Assembly (NCBI GenBank): GCA_903850745.1
Contig: CAINMH010000129.1
Span: forward strand, 1-55,175
DNA from: an uncultured bacterium
GTDB taxonomy: Bacteria; Actinomycetota; Actinomycetes; S36-B12
Direction of reading: 5' to 3'
DNA: 55,175 bases
Part shown: in pieces, positions 21,236-33,669 of the stretch
Numbering within the stretch: the first letter of the stretch is position 1
Layout: each line of letters starts with the position of its first letter
Program-made: the position numbers and the translations under genes
Notes under the pieces: model-generated
Database searches by the model: none
Seen by the model: only the letters and a program-made list of their open reading frames with translations
Told to the model about the DNA's origin: nothing

Positions 21236-22326
21236 GAATCAATGCCCTCATCTATGCGACCGAGCCCCAATGACTCAAGGCGTGCGTCCACGGACAACAG
21301 CACGGCTGCCTCGAGATCAGGATCTCCGACCCGTTGCACCACGTCAGCAAAGAAACCACGGACCACTAGCATGCGTGCGACATCGATCGGGATTCCACGG
21401 GACTGTAGATAGAACAGTTGATCATCATCGAATCGACCCGTGGCGCTCGCATGGCCAGCTCCGGTGATCTCGCCAGTCTCGAGTTCGAGATTGGGTACCG
21501 AATCAGCACGGGCGCCTTCAGAGAGCAGAAGATTGCGATTGAGCTCGTAGGTATCCGTACCGATGGCATTCGGTCGGACAATAACGTCACCAATCCACAC
21601 CGAATGAGCACCGTCGCCGTCTAGGGCACCCTTATAGGCAACATTGCTTCTACAGTGCGGCTCGGTATGCGTAGCGAGAAGTCGGTGTTCGACATGCTGG
21701 CCAGGACCCACAAGGAAGACGCCCAACATCTCTGCGTCTCCACCTGGACCCGCGTAGTCAACGGTAGACACCAGACGCACCACATCGCCACCCAATGTGA
21801 CAACAGCGGAACGGTAGCGAGCATCACGCCCCACGGTCACGTGATGATGGCCAAGATGCAACGCGTCAGCGTCCCACAACTGCTGCGACACGACCGTAAG
21901 CGAGGCTCCGTCGCCCACCACGATGTCGACGTTGCCGGCAAACGCACCAGCACCGGTGTGCGTGAGCACCACTGTGGCCGAGCTAAATGATTCGGCCACA
22001 ATGCGAATATGCCCGGATGCAACGCCCCCGAGCCCCTTGACACGAACATTGACACTTGGTCCACCAGCACGCTCACGCGGGATCGTGACCTGCACTACCT
22101 CGGAGATATCGGCCCACGCGCGCGACGAGACACGATCAACCGGTTCGTAGCGAATCCCGTCTTTCGAACACCGCTCTACCCGGCAATCTGTGGGATCCCA
22201 ATCGATACCGACCTGCCCCGTGAACTCCGCTTCTGCCTCAAGACCGCGCAGCCTCGCTAGCGGGGTAAACCGCCATTGTTCTTCACGGCCTGTGGGTGCT
22301 ACAAAATCAGTGTGCGTGATGGTCAT
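21232..22326 (-). CDS. sufD: Fe-S cluster assembly protein SufD
   Basis: Position and C-terminus FDDDQLFYLQSRGIPIDVARMLVVRGFFADVVQRV. Confidence 0.94.
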   Translation of the reverse strand: MTITHTDFVAPTGREEQWRFTPLARLRGLEAEAEFTGQVGIDWDPTDCRVERCSKDGIRYEPVDRVSSRAWADISEVVQVTIPRERAGGPSVNVRVKGLGGVASGHIRIVAESFSSATVVLTHTGAGAFAGNVDIVVGDGASLTVVSQQLWDADALHLGHHHVTVGRDARYRSAVVTLGGDVVRLVSTVDYAGPGGDAEMLGVFLVGPGQHVEHRLLATHTEPHCRSNVAYKGALDGDGAHSVWIGDVIVRPNAIGTDTYELNRNLLLSEGARADSVPNLELETGEITGAGHASATGRFDDDQLFYLQSRGIPIDVARMLVVRGFFADVVQRVGDPDLEAAVLLSVDARLESLGLGRIDEGIDS

Positions 22327-23735
22327 TAACCGACCGCGCCTTCCATCTGGAGCTCGATGAGCCGGTTCAGTTCGAGGGCGTACTCCATCGGCAATTCACG
22401 GGCAATCGGCTCAACGAAACCACGCACAATCATGGCCATCGCCTCGTCTTCTTTCATGCCGCGTGACATCAGATAGAACAGCTGATCGGCGCTGACCTTG
22501 GAGACTGTTGCTTCGTGCCCCATGGACACGTCATCTTCGCGAACGTCAACGTAGGGGTAGGTGTCGCTACGCGAAATATCGTCGACGAGAAGCGCATCGC
22601 ATCGAACAGTGCTCTTCGACCCGTGCGCGCCTTCGAGAATCTGCACAAGACCTCGGTACGAAGTGCGACCACCGCCACGCGCCACCGACTTTGACACGAT
22701 GGATGACGACGTGTTTGGTGCAGCATGCACCATCTTCGAACCGGCGTCTTGGTGCTGACCTTCACCTGCGAAGGCGATGGATAGCGTCTCGCCTCTGGCG
22801 TGCTCCCCCACTAGCCACACCGCCGGGTACTTCATGGTCACCTTTGAACCAATATTGCCGTCGATCCACTCCATCGTGGCCGACTCATGCGCCACGGCGC
22901 GCTTCGTCACGAGGTTGTACACGTTATTGGACCAGTTCTGAATAGTCGTGTAGCGGCAGCGGGCACCCTTCTTCACGATGATTTCCACTACTGCAGAGTG
23001 CAAAGAGTCAGAGGAGTAAATGGGTGCTGTGCAGCCCTCGACGTAATGCACGTAAGCGTCCTCGTCGACGATGATCAAGGTCCGCTCGAACTGACCCATG
23101 TTCTCGGTGTTGATGCGGAAATAGGCCTGCAGGGGAATATCGACCTTGACGCCCTTGGGCACATAGATGAAAGATCCACCTGACCACACGGCGGTGTTAA
23201 GCGCTGCAAATTTGTTGTCGCCCACGGGGATTACTGAGCAGAAATTCTCGCGGAAGATATCCTCGTGCTCTCGCAATGCAGTGTCAGTATCGAGGAATAG
23301 CACGCCCTGCTCCTCGAGATCCTCGCGAATCTTGTGATAGACGACCTCACTTTCGTACTGAGCCGCCACACCAGAGATGAGACGTTGCTTCTCGGCCTCC
23401 GGGATGCCCAAACGATCGTAGGTGTTCTTAATGTCAGCGGGGAGTTCGTCCCAGGACGTGGCCTGCTTCTCCGTGGAGCGCACGAAGTACTTGATGGTGT
23501 CGAACTTGATCCCATCGAGCTGAGAACCCCACGTGGGCATTGGTTTGCGCTCGAAGAGACGCAGACCCTTCAACCGCAAATCGAGCATCCACTGTGGCTC
23601 GGACTTCTTCGCGCTGATGTCACGCACCACGTCCTCGTTGATGCCGCGGCGAGCGTTTGTGCCCGCGCTGTCCGGGTCGGACCATCCAAACTGATAGCGA
23701 CCAAGGCCTTCAAGATCGTCGTCAATGGCTGTCAT
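22326..23735 (-). CDS. sufB: Fe-S cluster assembly protein SufB
   Basis: [55 protein letters not shown] at 23735. Confidence 0.95.
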   Translation of the reverse strand: MTAIDDDLEGLGRYQFGWSDPDSAGTNARRGINEDVVRDISAKKSEPQWMLDLRLKGLRLFERKPMPTWGSQLDGIKFDTIKYFVRSTEKQATSWDELPADIKNTYDRLGIPEAEKQRLISGVAAQYESEVVYHKIREDLEEQGVLFLDTDTALREHEDIFRENFCSVIPVGDNKFAALNTAVWSGGSFIYVPKGVKVDIPLQAYFRINTENMGQFERTLIIVDEDAYVHYVEGCTAPIYSSDSLHSAVVEIIVKKGARCRYTTIQNWSNNVYNLVTKRAVAHESATMEWIDGNIGSKVTMKYPAVWLVGEHARGETLSIAFAGEGQHQDAGSKMVHAAPNTSSSIVSKSVARGGGRTSYRGLVQILEGAHGSKSTVRCDALLVDDISRSDTYPYVDVREDDVSMGHEATVSKVSADQLFYLMSRGMKEDEAMAMIVRGFVEPIARELPMEYALELNRLIELQMEGAVG

Positions 23736-24417
23736 TGGACATCCTTCCCGCGAGAACGAGCGAATCGTCACGACCGAGATTCGGTACGTGAGTGGTGCAT
23801 ACGCCATCACCATGTGCAATGGTGGCTAGGCGCTGAACATGGGTGCCGAGAATTCGACCGAATGCCACTGTCTCGGCCTCGCACAGTTGTGGGAATTCGG
23901 CGGCTACATGAGAAACAGGGCAGTGATGCTGGCACAACTGCACTCCGTCGGAGCCCTCAGCGGCTCGGACAGTCGACGCGGCGTAGCCATCTCGGGTCAG
24001 TGCGCTCGCGAGCGCCTCGACGCGTTCTGAGGTCGTGGCGTTCTCTTGGGCTCGGTAGCGAGATTCGAACTCAGCGGCCCGCCGTTGGGCGAATGTCGCA
24101 ATCGCTTCTTCTCCCCCGAGCTCTAGCACGTAACGCAAGGCGGAGGCGGCCAAATCGTCGTAGGACTGCTCGAATACCTCGCGACCGATGTCCGTGAGTG
24201 AATACACGCGCGCGGGACGACCGCGTCCGCGCACGCGACGAGGCCCGAAGGGCGGGGTCTCGCTCGCGACTACGACCCCATCTGCCTCTAGGTGGTCAAG
24301 GTGCCGGCGGACCACGGTGCCGCTCACTCCTAGCCGAACGCCGAGCTCTGCGGCGGTCGCCGGTCCCTCTAAGAGGAGCGACCGCGCGACCCGCTCGGGG
24401 GCGTCGGCTAATTTCAT
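23722..24417 (-). CDS. sufR: SufR-type Fe-S-sensing transcriptional regulator
   Basis: [49 protein letters not shown] wHTH; Cys-rich [22 protein letters not shown]; position upstream of sufB. Confidence 0.9.
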   Translation of the reverse strand: MKLADAPERVARSLLLEGPATAAELGVRLGVSGTVVRRHLDHLEADGVVVASETPPFGPRRVRGRGRPARVYSLTDIGREVFEQSYDDLAASALRYVLELGGEEAIATFAQRRAAEFESRYRAQENATTSERVEALASALTRDGYAASTVRAAEGSDGVQLCQHHCPVSHVAAEFPQLCEAETVAFGRILGTHVQRLATIAHGDGVCTTHVPNLGRDDSLVLAGRMSNDSH

Positions 24418-24422
24418 ACCCT

Positions 24423-24453
24423 TATTGTTGCGCAATTCCCTGCGAGCGCAACA
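24423..24453 (-). promoter_or_regulatory. Inverted repeat TGTTGCGC-N12-GCGCAACA overlapping a candidate sufR promoter
   Basis: Arms 24426-24433 and 24446-24453 are perfect reverse complements. Minus strand has TTGCGC-N17-ACAATA ending 5 nt before the sufR ATG at 24417. Confidence 0.6.
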
Positions 24454-24478
24454 CCGGGGCCCACGTACACTGCTATTC

Positions 24479-25375
24479 GTGAGGAACCCCGCGATCGAAA
24501 TCCAGGGTCTCACCATGCGCTACGGCGATGTCACGGCGGTCCGAGATCTCCATCTGATGGTCCCTAGCGGTCAGATCACGGCTGTACTGGGCCGCAATGG
24601 CGCCGGCAAGACCACGACTATGGAAGTCTGTGCCGGAATTCGCCCCGCCCAGTCAGGGGTGGTTCAGGTCCTTGGCGCCAATCCGATCCGGGACCGAGTC
24701 ACCCTCGCCCCAAAAGTGGGCGTGATGCTCCAATCCGGTGGCGTGCCAGGCAGTAGCCGGGGCGTGGAGTTCGCCCATCACCTCGCTGGCATGTACGCGC
24801 ACCCTCTCGATGTGACCCTGTTGGCGCAGCGCCTCGGCGTCTCTGACGTGCGCACCGCCTACCGTCGAATGTCCGGTGGAGAGCAGCAACGAGTGCGACT
24901 CATCTGCGCTCTCGTCGGTCGCCCCGAACTGGTGATCCTCGACGAGCCCACATCAGGCCTCGATCCGCTCGCTCGCGGATTGGTCTGGAATCTCCTCGGA
25001 GACCTCAAGGCCGCTGGACTGACCGTTGTTGTATCTACCCATCAATTCGATGAGGCTGAGCGACTCGCCGACCACATCGTCATCGTTGCTCGTGGCGCGG
25101 TTGTCGCGTCCGGATCACCTCGCGAACTTGGTGCCGCTGAAGCTGATCGCGTGACGTTCCTTAGCGGCCTGCACGTTTCGACAGAGGATCTCAGCCGGAA
25201 CATTGGCGTGCCTGTCTTGGAGATTTCTCCCGGGCGTTACGTCGCCGAAGGTGTGCTGCCTGACAACACCAATGACGTCATCTTGGCTTGGGCTCGTGAT
25301 CACGGAGTTGTTGCTCGCGACATCGTCCGCGGTCGGCGCACTCTGGAAGACCTTTTCCACGAGGTAAGCCAATGA
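24479..25375 (+). CDS. ABC transporter ATP-binding protein
   Basis: GRNGAGKTTTMEVCAGIRPAQSGVVQVLG, MSGGEQQRVRLICALVGRPELVILDEPTSGLDP; GTG start at 24479. Confidence 0.92.
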   Translation: MRNPAIEIQGLTMRYGDVTAVRDLHLMVPSGQITAVLGRNGAGKTTTMEVCAGIRPAQSGVVQVLGANPIRDRVTLAPKVGVMLQSGGVPGSSRGVEFAHHLAGMYAHPLDVTLLAQRLGVSDVRTAYRRMSGGEQQRVRLICALVGRPELVILDEPTSGLDPLARGLVWNLLGDLKAAGLTVVVSTHQFDEAERLADHIVIVARGAVVASGSPRELGAAEADRVTFLSGLHVSTEDLSRNIGVPVLEISPGRYVAEGVLPDNTNDVILAWARDHGVVARDIVRGRRTLEDLFHEVSQ

Positions 25376-26130
25376 GTCTCGACTTCACCCCCGCACCGGG
25401 GGCCGCTCCGAGCTATCGGCGCGTTATCCGACAGGCTTCGTACGAGCTCAAGTCGACATTGCGCAACGGCGAACAACTGCTCCTGACGCTGATCATTCCC
25501 CTCGCACTGCTTCTGGGACTGTCCCTAAGTTCGATCGTCGATCTCGGCGGAACCGACCGGGTCGCGATCGTCGTGCCGGGTATTTTGACCCTTGCCGTGA
25601 TGTCCGCGGCCTTCACTAGCTTGGCAGTTGCCACCGGATTCGAGCGGCGCTACGGCTCGCTCACCCTGCTCGGCACCACTCCCCTGACGCGAACCCAAAT
25701 TCTCGCTGCAAAAGGCCTCGCAGTGGCAGCGGTGGAGATAATCCAGTTCGCCATGATCATCGGAGTGGGGCTGATGTTGGGGTGGTCCGCGACAGGAATT
25801 GGTTGGGCAATAGTCCTCATCATCTTGGGAACGGCCGCTTTTGCTTCGCTCGGGCTATTGCTTGCTGGCGTGCTCCGAGCAGAGGCGACCTTGGCCATCG
25901 CTAACGGCATCTACCTCATCTTGTTGCTCGCTGGCGGCACGATCGTTGCTTCCGATCGGCTTCCCAGCAGCATGTCCGCCGCCGTACAAATTCTGCCCTC
26001 GGCAGCGTTGGGCACTGGTCTTCGCGATGCCATGATTCAGGGCAATTTTGCCTGGTTGCCTGCACTCATTTTGATCGCTTGGGCCGGTGTGGGTTGCGGT
26101 CTAGCCGCAAGGTTCTTCAAATGGCAATAA
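25372..26130 (+). CDS. ABC-2 type transporter permease
   Basis: About six TM segments; ATGA overlap with the ATPase gene. Confidence 0.92.
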   Translation: MSLDFTPAPGAAPSYRRVIRQASYELKSTLRNGEQLLLTLIIPLALLLGLSLSSIVDLGGTDRVAIVVPGILTLAVMSAAFTSLAVATGFERRYGSLTLLGTTPLTRTQILAAKGLAVAAVEIIQFAMIIGVGLMLGWSATGIGWAIVLIILGTAAFASLGLLLAGVLRAEATLAIANGIYLILLLAGGTIVASDRLPSSMSAAVQILPSAALGTGLRDAMIQGNFAWLPALILIAWAGVGCGLAARFFKWQ

Positions 26131-26146
26131 GGCTTAAGGTGGAACC

Positions 26147-27100
26147 GTGATCCCACGCTGGCTCCGAGTTGTGTTCTGGGCAAACCTCGTTGCTCAGAGT
26201 GGGATTATCGTCACTGGCGCGATCGTGCGGGTTACAGGATCTGGGCTCGGCTGCCCCGACTGGCCCGACTGTGCCGACGGATCCATAACGCCAACCGCGC
26301 ATCAGGCTGAGTCTTGGCACAAGTACGTCGAGTTTGGCAATCGCACGTTGACGTTCCTCTTAGTCATTTTGTCGCTAGCGGCTCTCGTTGGTTCACTTGT
26401 CGTCATTGCTCGGCGAAGGGGCACACAGTTCGTTGGCCCGAAGACACGCACCCTCGTGCTGCTAAGCGCTATCCCCGTTCTGGGCACATTCGCCCAAGCA
26501 ATTCTGGGTGGCATCACGGTATTGACAGGCTTGAACCCGGCCATTGTGGCTGGCCACTTCTTGGTTTCCATCGCCATTGTTGCCGGATGTGTAAATCTCG
26601 TAGTGCGTTCAGGTGAGACTGGGCTCTCGCCTCGCCCGCTCGTCCCAATACCCGTGCTGTGGCTTGGCCGCACCTTGGTGGTCGTCAGTGCAGCCGTCAT
26701 CACTTTGGGCACAATCGTGACTGGCAGCGGCCCGCACTCCGGTGATGCCGACACACCAAACCGGCTTGGATTTGATCCACGCACGGTCTCGTGGGTGCAC
26801 GCCGACCTGGTCCTGCTCTTCATTGGGCTTCTCATTGGGCTGATCGTGGCCCTGCATCTTCTGCACACACCCCGTCGCGCACGCGCGCTCGCTTGGGGCT
26901 TGATGGGAGTCACCGTCGTTCAAGGACTGATCGGCTACACGCAGTACTTCACTGGCCTGCCGTGGCTCTTGGTGTCTTTTCACGTAGCTGGGGCAGCGGT
27001 GCTCTGGATAGTCGTGTTGTTCCTGTTGCTCTCGCTGCAGGATCGGGGCACCGCGGTCAGCTCAGGGCAAGAACGGGTCAGTAGCAACAACGAGAAATAG
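26147..27100 (+). CDS. ctaA: Heme A synthase, COX15/CtaA family
   Basis: VTGAIVRVTGSGLGCPDWPDCADG, HKYVEFGNRTLTFLL, LPWLLVSFHVAGAAVLW. Confidence 0.94.
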   Translation: MIPRWLRVVFWANLVAQSGIIVTGAIVRVTGSGLGCPDWPDCADGSITPTAHQAESWHKYVEFGNRTLTFLLVILSLAALVGSLVVIARRRGTQFVGPKTRTLVLLSAIPVLGTFAQAILGGITVLTGLNPAIVAGHFLVSIAIVAGCVNLVVRSGETGLSPRPLVPIPVLWLGRTLVVVSAAVITLGTIVTGSGPHSGDADTPNRLGFDPRTVSWVHADLVLLFIGLLIGLIVALHLLHTPRRARALAWGLMGVTVVQGLIGYTQYFTGLPWLLVSFHVAGAAVLWIVVLFLLLSLQDRGTAVSSGQERVSSNNEK

Positions 27101-27976
27101 CAGGGCAAGGTACGTGATCGAGTAGTGGAAGAGTCGCATCGGCTTGATGGGGACGTCGCCCTTACGCAGTCGCGCGGACAACGCATATGCCTCATAGAGG
27201 AAGATAGCCCCGAGTACAACGGCTGCGGCTGAGTACACGATGCCCATGCCCGCCACCGGGATGAGAACCAATGAGGTTGCAATCATCACCCACGAATAGA
27301 TGATGATCTGTCTTCCCACAGCTCGCGGCGCGGCGACGACAGGAAGCATGGGCACGCCTGCCAACTCGTATTCATCGCGATAGCGGAAAGCCAACGGCCA
27401 GTAGTGCGGCGGAGTCCACCAAAACACGACAAGAAATAGCAAGATCGGAATCCACCAGGACCGCCCACCATCCACGGCGGCCCAACCGATGAGTACGGGC
27501 ATGCAACCCGCTGCACCACCCCACACGATGTTCTGGGCAGTCCTGCGCTTGAGCAACATGGTGTAGCCGAGAACGTAAAAGGCGATAGCGACAGCGGTGA
27601 GGATACCTGCAAGAGGATTAGTCGTCACAAACATGAGCACCACGCTGGCGACGCTGAGGATGAGGCCGTAGATCAATCCTGCACGCGGCGAAATCTCGCC
27701 GGTAACGAGCGGGCGGTGTCCCGTGCGCTCCATGAGCATGTCGATGTCGCGGTCGTAGACGCTATTGAGCGTATTGGCACCTGCTGCTGCCAACGAACCA
27801 CCAATTAGAGTCACCAACACCACACGAAGCGGCGGGATGCCATCTTGTGCCAAAAGCATCGTGGGCACCGTAGTGACAAGCAGAAGTTCAATGATCCGAG
27901 GTTTGGTGACAAGGAAATAGGCTTTGATCGTGGCTCCGGGACCACGTCGCGCCGATGTTGTCACCGATTGATTCAC
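27062..27976 (-). CDS. ctaB: Protoheme IX farnesyltransferase
   Basis: YFLVTKPRIIELLLVTTVPTMLLA, NTLNSVYDRDIDMLMERTGHRPLVTG, WTPPHYWPLAF; GTG start at 27976. Confidence 0.94.
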   Translation of the reverse strand: MNQSVTTSARRGPGATIKAYFLVTKPRIIELLLVTTVPTMLLAQDGIPPLRVVLVTLIGGSLAAAGANTLNSVYDRDIDMLMERTGHRPLVTGEISPRAGLIYGLILSVASVVLMFVTTNPLAGILTAVAIAFYVLGYTMLLKRRTAQNIVWGGAAGCMPVLIGWAAVDGGRSWWIPILLFLVVFWWTPPHYWPLAFRYRDEYELAGVPMLPVVAAPRAVGRQIIIYSWVMIATSLVLIPVAGMGIVYSAAAVVLGAIFLYEAYALSARLRKGDVPIKPMRLFHYSITYLALLFLVVATDPFLP

Positions 27977-27981
27977 GTGCG

Positions 27982-28329
27982 TCAGCGCGTGCGACCGCTG
28001 CGTGCCTGCAGTCTTTGCAGCGCCTCTTCGAGAATCGACTCGCCATCTACATCGGAACGACGTTCCTTGACATAGGCAAGGTGGGTCTTGTACGGCTCGA
28101 CTTTCGGCGGTGCCGGTGGAGCCGATTCGTTCTGACTCGCCGGCCACCCACAACGTGGGCAATCCCAAGACTCTGGGACCACGGCATCGGAGGCGAAACT
28201 AGGAGTGGTCTGGTGGCCATGCGCACACCAGTAGGTGATGTGTACGCGAGGCGCTGAATCGCCACGTTCGGCTTCACCCATAGGGCCAGCACCGACACGA
28301 CTCCCACGAATTGCACTACCTGACGCCAC
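27982..28329 (-). CDS. rbpA: RNA polymerase-binding protein RbpA
   Basis: AIRGSRVGAGPMGEAERGDSAPRVHITYWCAHGHQTTPSFA...PESWDCPRCGWPA; GTG start at 28329. Confidence 0.94.
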   Translation of the reverse strand: MASGSAIRGSRVGAGPMGEAERGDSAPRVHITYWCAHGHQTTPSFASDAVVPESWDCPRCGWPASQNESAPPAPPKVEPYKTHLAYVKERRSDVDGESILEEALQRLQARSGRTR

Positions 28330-28358
28330 GAGGGCCCCTTTCGATAAATTGCGGTGAG

Positions 28359-28610
28359 TCAGCCAGAGGTGGTCTTGACGAGCAGACCAACGGCTACGAC
28401 GCAGGCGACCCAAATCAGGCCGATCGCGACAGTAAGTCGGTCCAGATTGCGTTCGGCTACTGACGATCCACCGATGGACGAGCTGACGCCACCACCGAAA
28501 AGATCAGAGAGGCCGCCGCCCTTACCCCGGTGGAGCAGGATGAGAACAATCAGCATGAGGCTGGTGATGATGAGCAGCACCGAAAGGATGATGGTGAAGG
28601 TCTGGACCAT
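28359..28610 (-). CDS. secG: Preprotein translocase subunit SecG
   Basis: MVQTFTIILSVLLIITSLMLIVLILLHRGKGGGLSDLFGGGVSSSIGGSSVAERNLDRLT. Confidence 0.94.
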   Translation of the reverse strand: MVQTFTIILSVLLIITSLMLIVLILLHRGKGGGLSDLFGGGVSSSIGGSSVAERNLDRLTVAIGLIWVACVVAVGLLVKTTSG

Positions 28611-28630
28611 GGGGGAAGGATACGCGATGG

Positions 28631-29419
28631 CTAGGCGTCGCCGTGCATTCGGTAGCGCACAATCCCTACGAACTCGTCCGGATCGAGACTCGCACCCCCC
28701 ACGAGGGCCCCATCCACGTCTGGCTGGTCCATGATCCCGGCAATGTTCGCCGACTTCACCGAGCCGCCGTAGAGAACCCGAACCGCCTGAGCCACCTCGG
28801 CGCCATGCTCCGCAGCCAACCAACCTCGGATGGCACTGCAGACCTCCTGAGCGTCCTCGGGCGTCGCCACTTCGCCGGTGCCGATGGCCCAGACCGGCTC
28901 ATAGGCGATCACCGTCTTGGCGACCTCCTCCGCGCTGAACCCGGCCAAAGATCCGGCGACCTGAGCCAAGGTGTAGGACACCTGCCCGCCTTCACGGCGG
29001 ACATCGAGACCTTCACCCACGCAGACGATGGGCGTGAGTGAATGGCGCAGGGCCGCCCGAACCTTGACGTTCACAGTCTCATCAGTCTCGTGGTGGTAGA
29101 GGCGCCGCTCGCTGTGGCCCACCACAACGACGCTACATCCGAGTTTGGCCAACATGGCGCCTGAAACCTCGCCGGTGAAGGCGCCCGACTCATGCGCGGA
29201 GACATCCTGAGCGCCGTATCGCAATCGGTAGCCGTCCCCATCAATCACGGTTTGCACAGAACGAATGTCGGTGTACGGCGGAAGCAGCACCACCTCGACC
29301 GCTTCATAGTCAGCGTCGTTAAACGTGAAAGCTAAGCGTTGGACAACCGCGATCGCTTCAAGATGATTGAGATTCATCTTCCAGTTGCCGGCCATCATGG
29401 GCAGACGATTGTGGCTCAC
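28631..29419 (-). CDS. tpiA: Triosephosphate isomerase
   Basis: [39 protein letters not shown]. Confidence 0.96.
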   Translation of the reverse strand: MSHNRLPMMAGNWKMNLNHLEAIAVVQRLAFTFNDADYEAVEVVLLPPYTDIRSVQTVIDGDGYRLRYGAQDVSAHESGAFTGEVSGAMLAKLGCSVVVVGHSERRLYHHETDETVNVKVRAALRHSLTPIVCVGEGLDVRREGGQVSYTLAQVAGSLAGFSAEEVAKTVIAYEPVWAIGTGEVATPEDAQEVCSAIRGWLAAEHGAEVAQAVRVLYGGSVKSANIAGIMDQPDVDGALVGGASLDPDEFVGIVRYRMHGDA

Positions 29420-30609
29420 AGGCTGTTCTCCAATGCAACAAGACCGGGGAGGGCTTTGCCTTCGAGGAATTCGAGGCTGGCACCCCCTCCGGTGGATACG
29501 TGGCTGAATCCTTCAATGCCGAAGACCGCAACCGCTGCGGCTGAGTCACCACCGCCCACGACACTCATCCCCGGGCTTGCAGCTATCGCTTCACCCACAC
29601 AGCGAGTGCCACGCGCGAATTCGGCAATCTCGAAGACACCCATCGGCCCATTCCAGACTACGGTTCGCGCCTGAGCGATAACCGATTCGAAATCTGCAAT
29701 GGTCGCGGGGCCGATGTCGAGGCCCATCCAGCCTGAAGGAATGGCGTCTGCCGACACAACCTGGGTTTCCCCTCCCCCAGCAAATCTCTCGGACACGACT
29801 ACGTCGACGGGAAGGCGAAGATCCACGCCGCGTTCCTTGGCTGTTGCTAGAAAACCACGCACAGTCTCGATCTGGTCTGCTTCGAGAAGTGAGCTGCCCA
29901 CCTCGTGACCTTGGGCCGCGAGGAAGGTAAATGCCATCCCACCGCCAATGAGCAGGTGATCCACATGTTCTAGCAGTTTGCCGATCACGGCGAGTTTGTC
30001 GGAAACCTTGGAACCACCGAGAACCACAACGTAGGGACGCTCAGGGCTTTGCAGAAGTCTGGAGAACACATCCACCTCCGCCTGGACTAGAAGCCCCGGG
30101 GCGCTGGGCAGAAGCTTGGCGATATCGGATACCGATGCCTGCTCGCGATGCACCACGCCAAAGCCGTCGCTCACGAACAGTTCACCGACCGTGGCAAGTT
30201 CCGCCGCAAGTTCCTGACGCACTGCCGCATCTTTGCTGGTCTCACGTGGATCAAAGCGAATGTTTTCCAAGCAGATTACGTCGCCATTGCTCAACCTCGA
30301 GGCCATTGTTCGCGCTTCAGAAATATCGACAGCGACTGGGACATTGGTGCCCAGCAATTCACCGAGGCGCAAGGCAACTGGAGTGAGTGAGTACTTTGCC
30401 TCCGGCCCGCCCTTGGGACGACCCAGGTGCGAGATGACCACAATTCGTGCGCCGCGTGCGCGCAGGCTCTGGATTGTCTCGACGCTCGCCCGAATGCGAG
30501 TGTCGTCGGCGACCTCTGATCCATCTACACCATCGTGTAGCGGAGCATTCAGATCCGAGCGCAGTAGGACTACGCGCCCGGTGACATCGAGGTCAGCGAG
30601 AGAACGCAC
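29416..30609 (-). CDS. pgk: Phosphoglycerate kinase
   Basis: [56 protein letters not shown]. Confidence 0.96.
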   Translation of the reverse strand: MRSLADLDVTGRVVLLRSDLNAPLHDGVDGSEVADDTRIRASVETIQSLRARGARIVVISHLGRPKGGPEAKYSLTPVALRLGELLGTNVPVAVDISEARTMASRLSNGDVICLENIRFDPRETSKDAAVRQELAAELATVGELFVSDGFGVVHREQASVSDIAKLLPSAPGLLVQAEVDVFSRLLQSPERPYVVVLGGSKVSDKLAVIGKLLEHVDHLLIGGGMAFTFLAAQGHEVGSSLLEADQIETVRGFLATAKERGVDLRLPVDVVVSERFAGGGETQVVSADAIPSGWMGLDIGPATIADFESVIAQARTVVWNGPMGVFEIAEFARGTRCVGEAIAASPGMSVVGGGDSAAAVAVFGIEGFSHVSTGGGASLEFLEGKALPGLVALENSL

Positions 30610-30612
30610 GAG

Positions 30613-31657
<1,045 letters not shown>

Positions 31658-31691
31658 ATTGGCACGAGCCTACCTAACCCACAAGAGCAAC

Positions 31692-31716
31692 ATTTCGGGG
31701 TATCCGATACCGAAAT
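31692..31716. repeat. Inverted repeat between whiA and gap (weak terminator or operator candidate)
   Basis: ATTTCGG-GG-TATC-C-GATA-CCGAAAT; outer 7-bp arms and inner 4-bp arms both perfect. Confidence 0.45.
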
Positions 31717-31726
31717 TCGCGTGGAT

Positions 31727-32698
31727 TTACAGAATGTTTTCGGGATCAATTGCCGATTCTGTCGACGGAAGACCGAGCTCCTGCGCCTGCTTGTCTGCCA
31801 TCGCCAATAACCGACGGATGCGACCAGCGATTGCGTCTTTGGTCATGGGTGGGTCCGCCAGTGCGCCAAGTTCTTCAAGGCTCGCTTGGCGATGATCGAG
31901 TCGGAGCCGACCCGCCTCCGCGAGGTGATCAGGGACATCTGGCCCAAGAATTTCTAGCGCCCTTTGCACACGAGCACCAGCGGCAACCGCGGCTCTGGCA
32001 GAACGACGAAGATTGGCATCGTCGAAGTTCGCCAGCCGATTCGCCGTCGCACGAACTTCTCGACGCATCCGACGCTCTTCCCACGCCATCACAGACTCAT
32101 GGGCACCCATGCGAGTAAGAAGCGCCGAGATGGCATCCCCATCGCGAATGACTACGCGATCAACACCGCGTACATCGCGTGACTTTGCTGAGAGACCCAT
32201 CCGCCGTGCGGCACCGACTAGAGCCAGCGCAGCCTCAGGCCCGGGGCACGTGATCTCTAGGGACGACGAACGTCCCGGTTCTGTCAACGAGCCGTGGGCG
32301 AGAAATGCCCCGCGCCATGCGGCTTCGGAGTCACAAACACCCCCGCTAACAACGGCCGGCGGAAGCCCACGAACAGGCCGACCACTTCCATCGACGATCC
32401 CAGTCTGCCGAGCCAGCGCCTCGCCACCCTCGACGACTCGAACGAGATAGCGGTTTCCTTTGCGCAATCCATTGTGTTGCACGACCGCAAGTTCACTCTC
32501 GTGCCCATAGATCTCGAAGATATCGGTGCGCAAACGCCGAGCGATGGTACTTGTGTCGAGTTCTACCTCAAGAACGATTCGACCGGAAACAATGTGGAGT
32601 GCGCCGCAAAAACGAAGAAGGGACGCCACTTCCGCTTTGCGGCAGCAGGAACGCTTCACCGCAAAGCGACTCAACTCGTCTTTGACGACGGCGGTCAT
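31727..32698 (-). CDS. whiA: DNA-binding protein WhiA
   Basis: [32 protein letters not shown]...[55 protein letters not shown]. Confidence 0.95.
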   Translation of the reverse strand: MTAVVKDELSRFAVKRSCCRKAEVASLLRFCGALHIVSGRIVLEVELDTSTIARRLRTDIFEIYGHESELAVVQHNGLRKGNRYLVRVVEGGEALARQTGIVDGSGRPVRGLPPAVVSGGVCDSEAAWRGAFLAHGSLTEPGRSSSLEITCPGPEAALALVGAARRMGLSAKSRDVRGVDRVVIRDGDAISALLTRMGAHESVMAWEERRMRREVRATANRLANFDDANLRRSARAAVAAGARVQRALEILGPDVPDHLAEAGRLRLDHRQASLEELGALADPPMTKDAIAGRIRRLLAMADKQAQELGLPSTESAIDPENIL

Positions 32699-33669
32699 CG
32701 CCATGCGGTGATCCTGTCATGCGCACCTGCGGACATGTGCAGCGCCTCCTGCATGGCGATGGAGAGCAACTCCGGGTCATGGAGTGAGGTGTCCCCGCGG
32801 TCGGTGACATCGGCCAAATGGACGTAAGCACCCCCACTGACCGCTGCGAGGCGATCTGGGTCTGTCACCCGCCCCTGGTCCGCGATCACCACGGAGAGGC
32901 TGAGGTCTGGCGCGTGTTCACGGAGAACCCTCAAGTGATTCTCGGGAGTGAATCCGGTCGTCTCCCCTGCTTGCGGGCCGAGATTCAGAACCAGAATCTT
33001 CACCGCTGAAGATTGCACCAGGGCCTCACGAATCCCCGGGATGAGCAGATGTGGCATCACGCTCGTGAACCAGGACCCGGGGCCGAGAATGATGATGTCG
33101 GCACTGGTGATCGCCGTGACCGCCTCAGCGCAGGCCTGCGGTGCGGCTGGGCAGATCTGCACCCGAACTACGGAACCCGACGTCGTCGCTATCCGCACCT
33201 GCCCGCGAACCTCCACAAGTTCGTCTGGGTGTGCCGGGTCACCGCCGAGCACCGTGGCGATTAGCTCGATCGGCTCGATGGCGGCGGGGAGGACGCGTCC
33301 TTCTGTTCGTAACAGCGCGCCCACCCAATCCAGCCCGGCGACGAGGTCGCCCGTCTCCTCCCAGAGGGCAGTGATCAAGAGGTTGCCCAACGCGTGACCA
33401 GCCAAGGGTCCCTTGCCACCAAACCGGTGCTGCACGACCCGACTCCAAGTCTCCCCCCACGCGTCCTCACCGCACAGGGCCGCTAATGCCATGCGCAGGT
33501 CGCCGGGGGGGACCACTTCGAGCTCTTCGCGAATGCGGCCACTCGAGCCACCGTCGTCGGCAACTCCCACCACAGCGATGACGTGCGGCGTAAGAAGACG
33601 AACGGCACGGAGACTGGCAGCAAGACCGTGCCCACCGCCGAGTGCGACTATTCGGGGCTGATTACTCAT
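32695..33669 (-). CDS. YvcK/CofD-like family protein
   Basis: [66 protein letters not shown]. Confidence 0.94.
   Translation of the reverse strand: MSNQPRIVALGGGHGLAASLRAVRLLTPHVIAVVGVADDGGSSGRIREELEVVPPGDLRMALAALCGEDAWGETWSRVVQHRFGGKGPLAGHALGNLLITALWEETGDLVAGLDWVGALLRTEGRVLPAAIEPIELIATVLGGDPAHPDELVEVRGQVRIATTSGSVVRVQICPAAPQACAEAVTAITSADIIILGPGSWFTSVMPHLLIPGIREALVQSSAVKILVLNLGPQAGETTGFTPENHLRVLREHAPDLSLSVVIADQGRVTDPDRLAAVSGGAYVHLADVTDRGDTSLHDPELLSIAMQEALHMSAGAHDRITAWR

Noticed and set aside
26302-26913. 203-aa antisense ORF opposite ctaA
   Set aside because: Shadow ORF; ctaA motifs are unambiguous.
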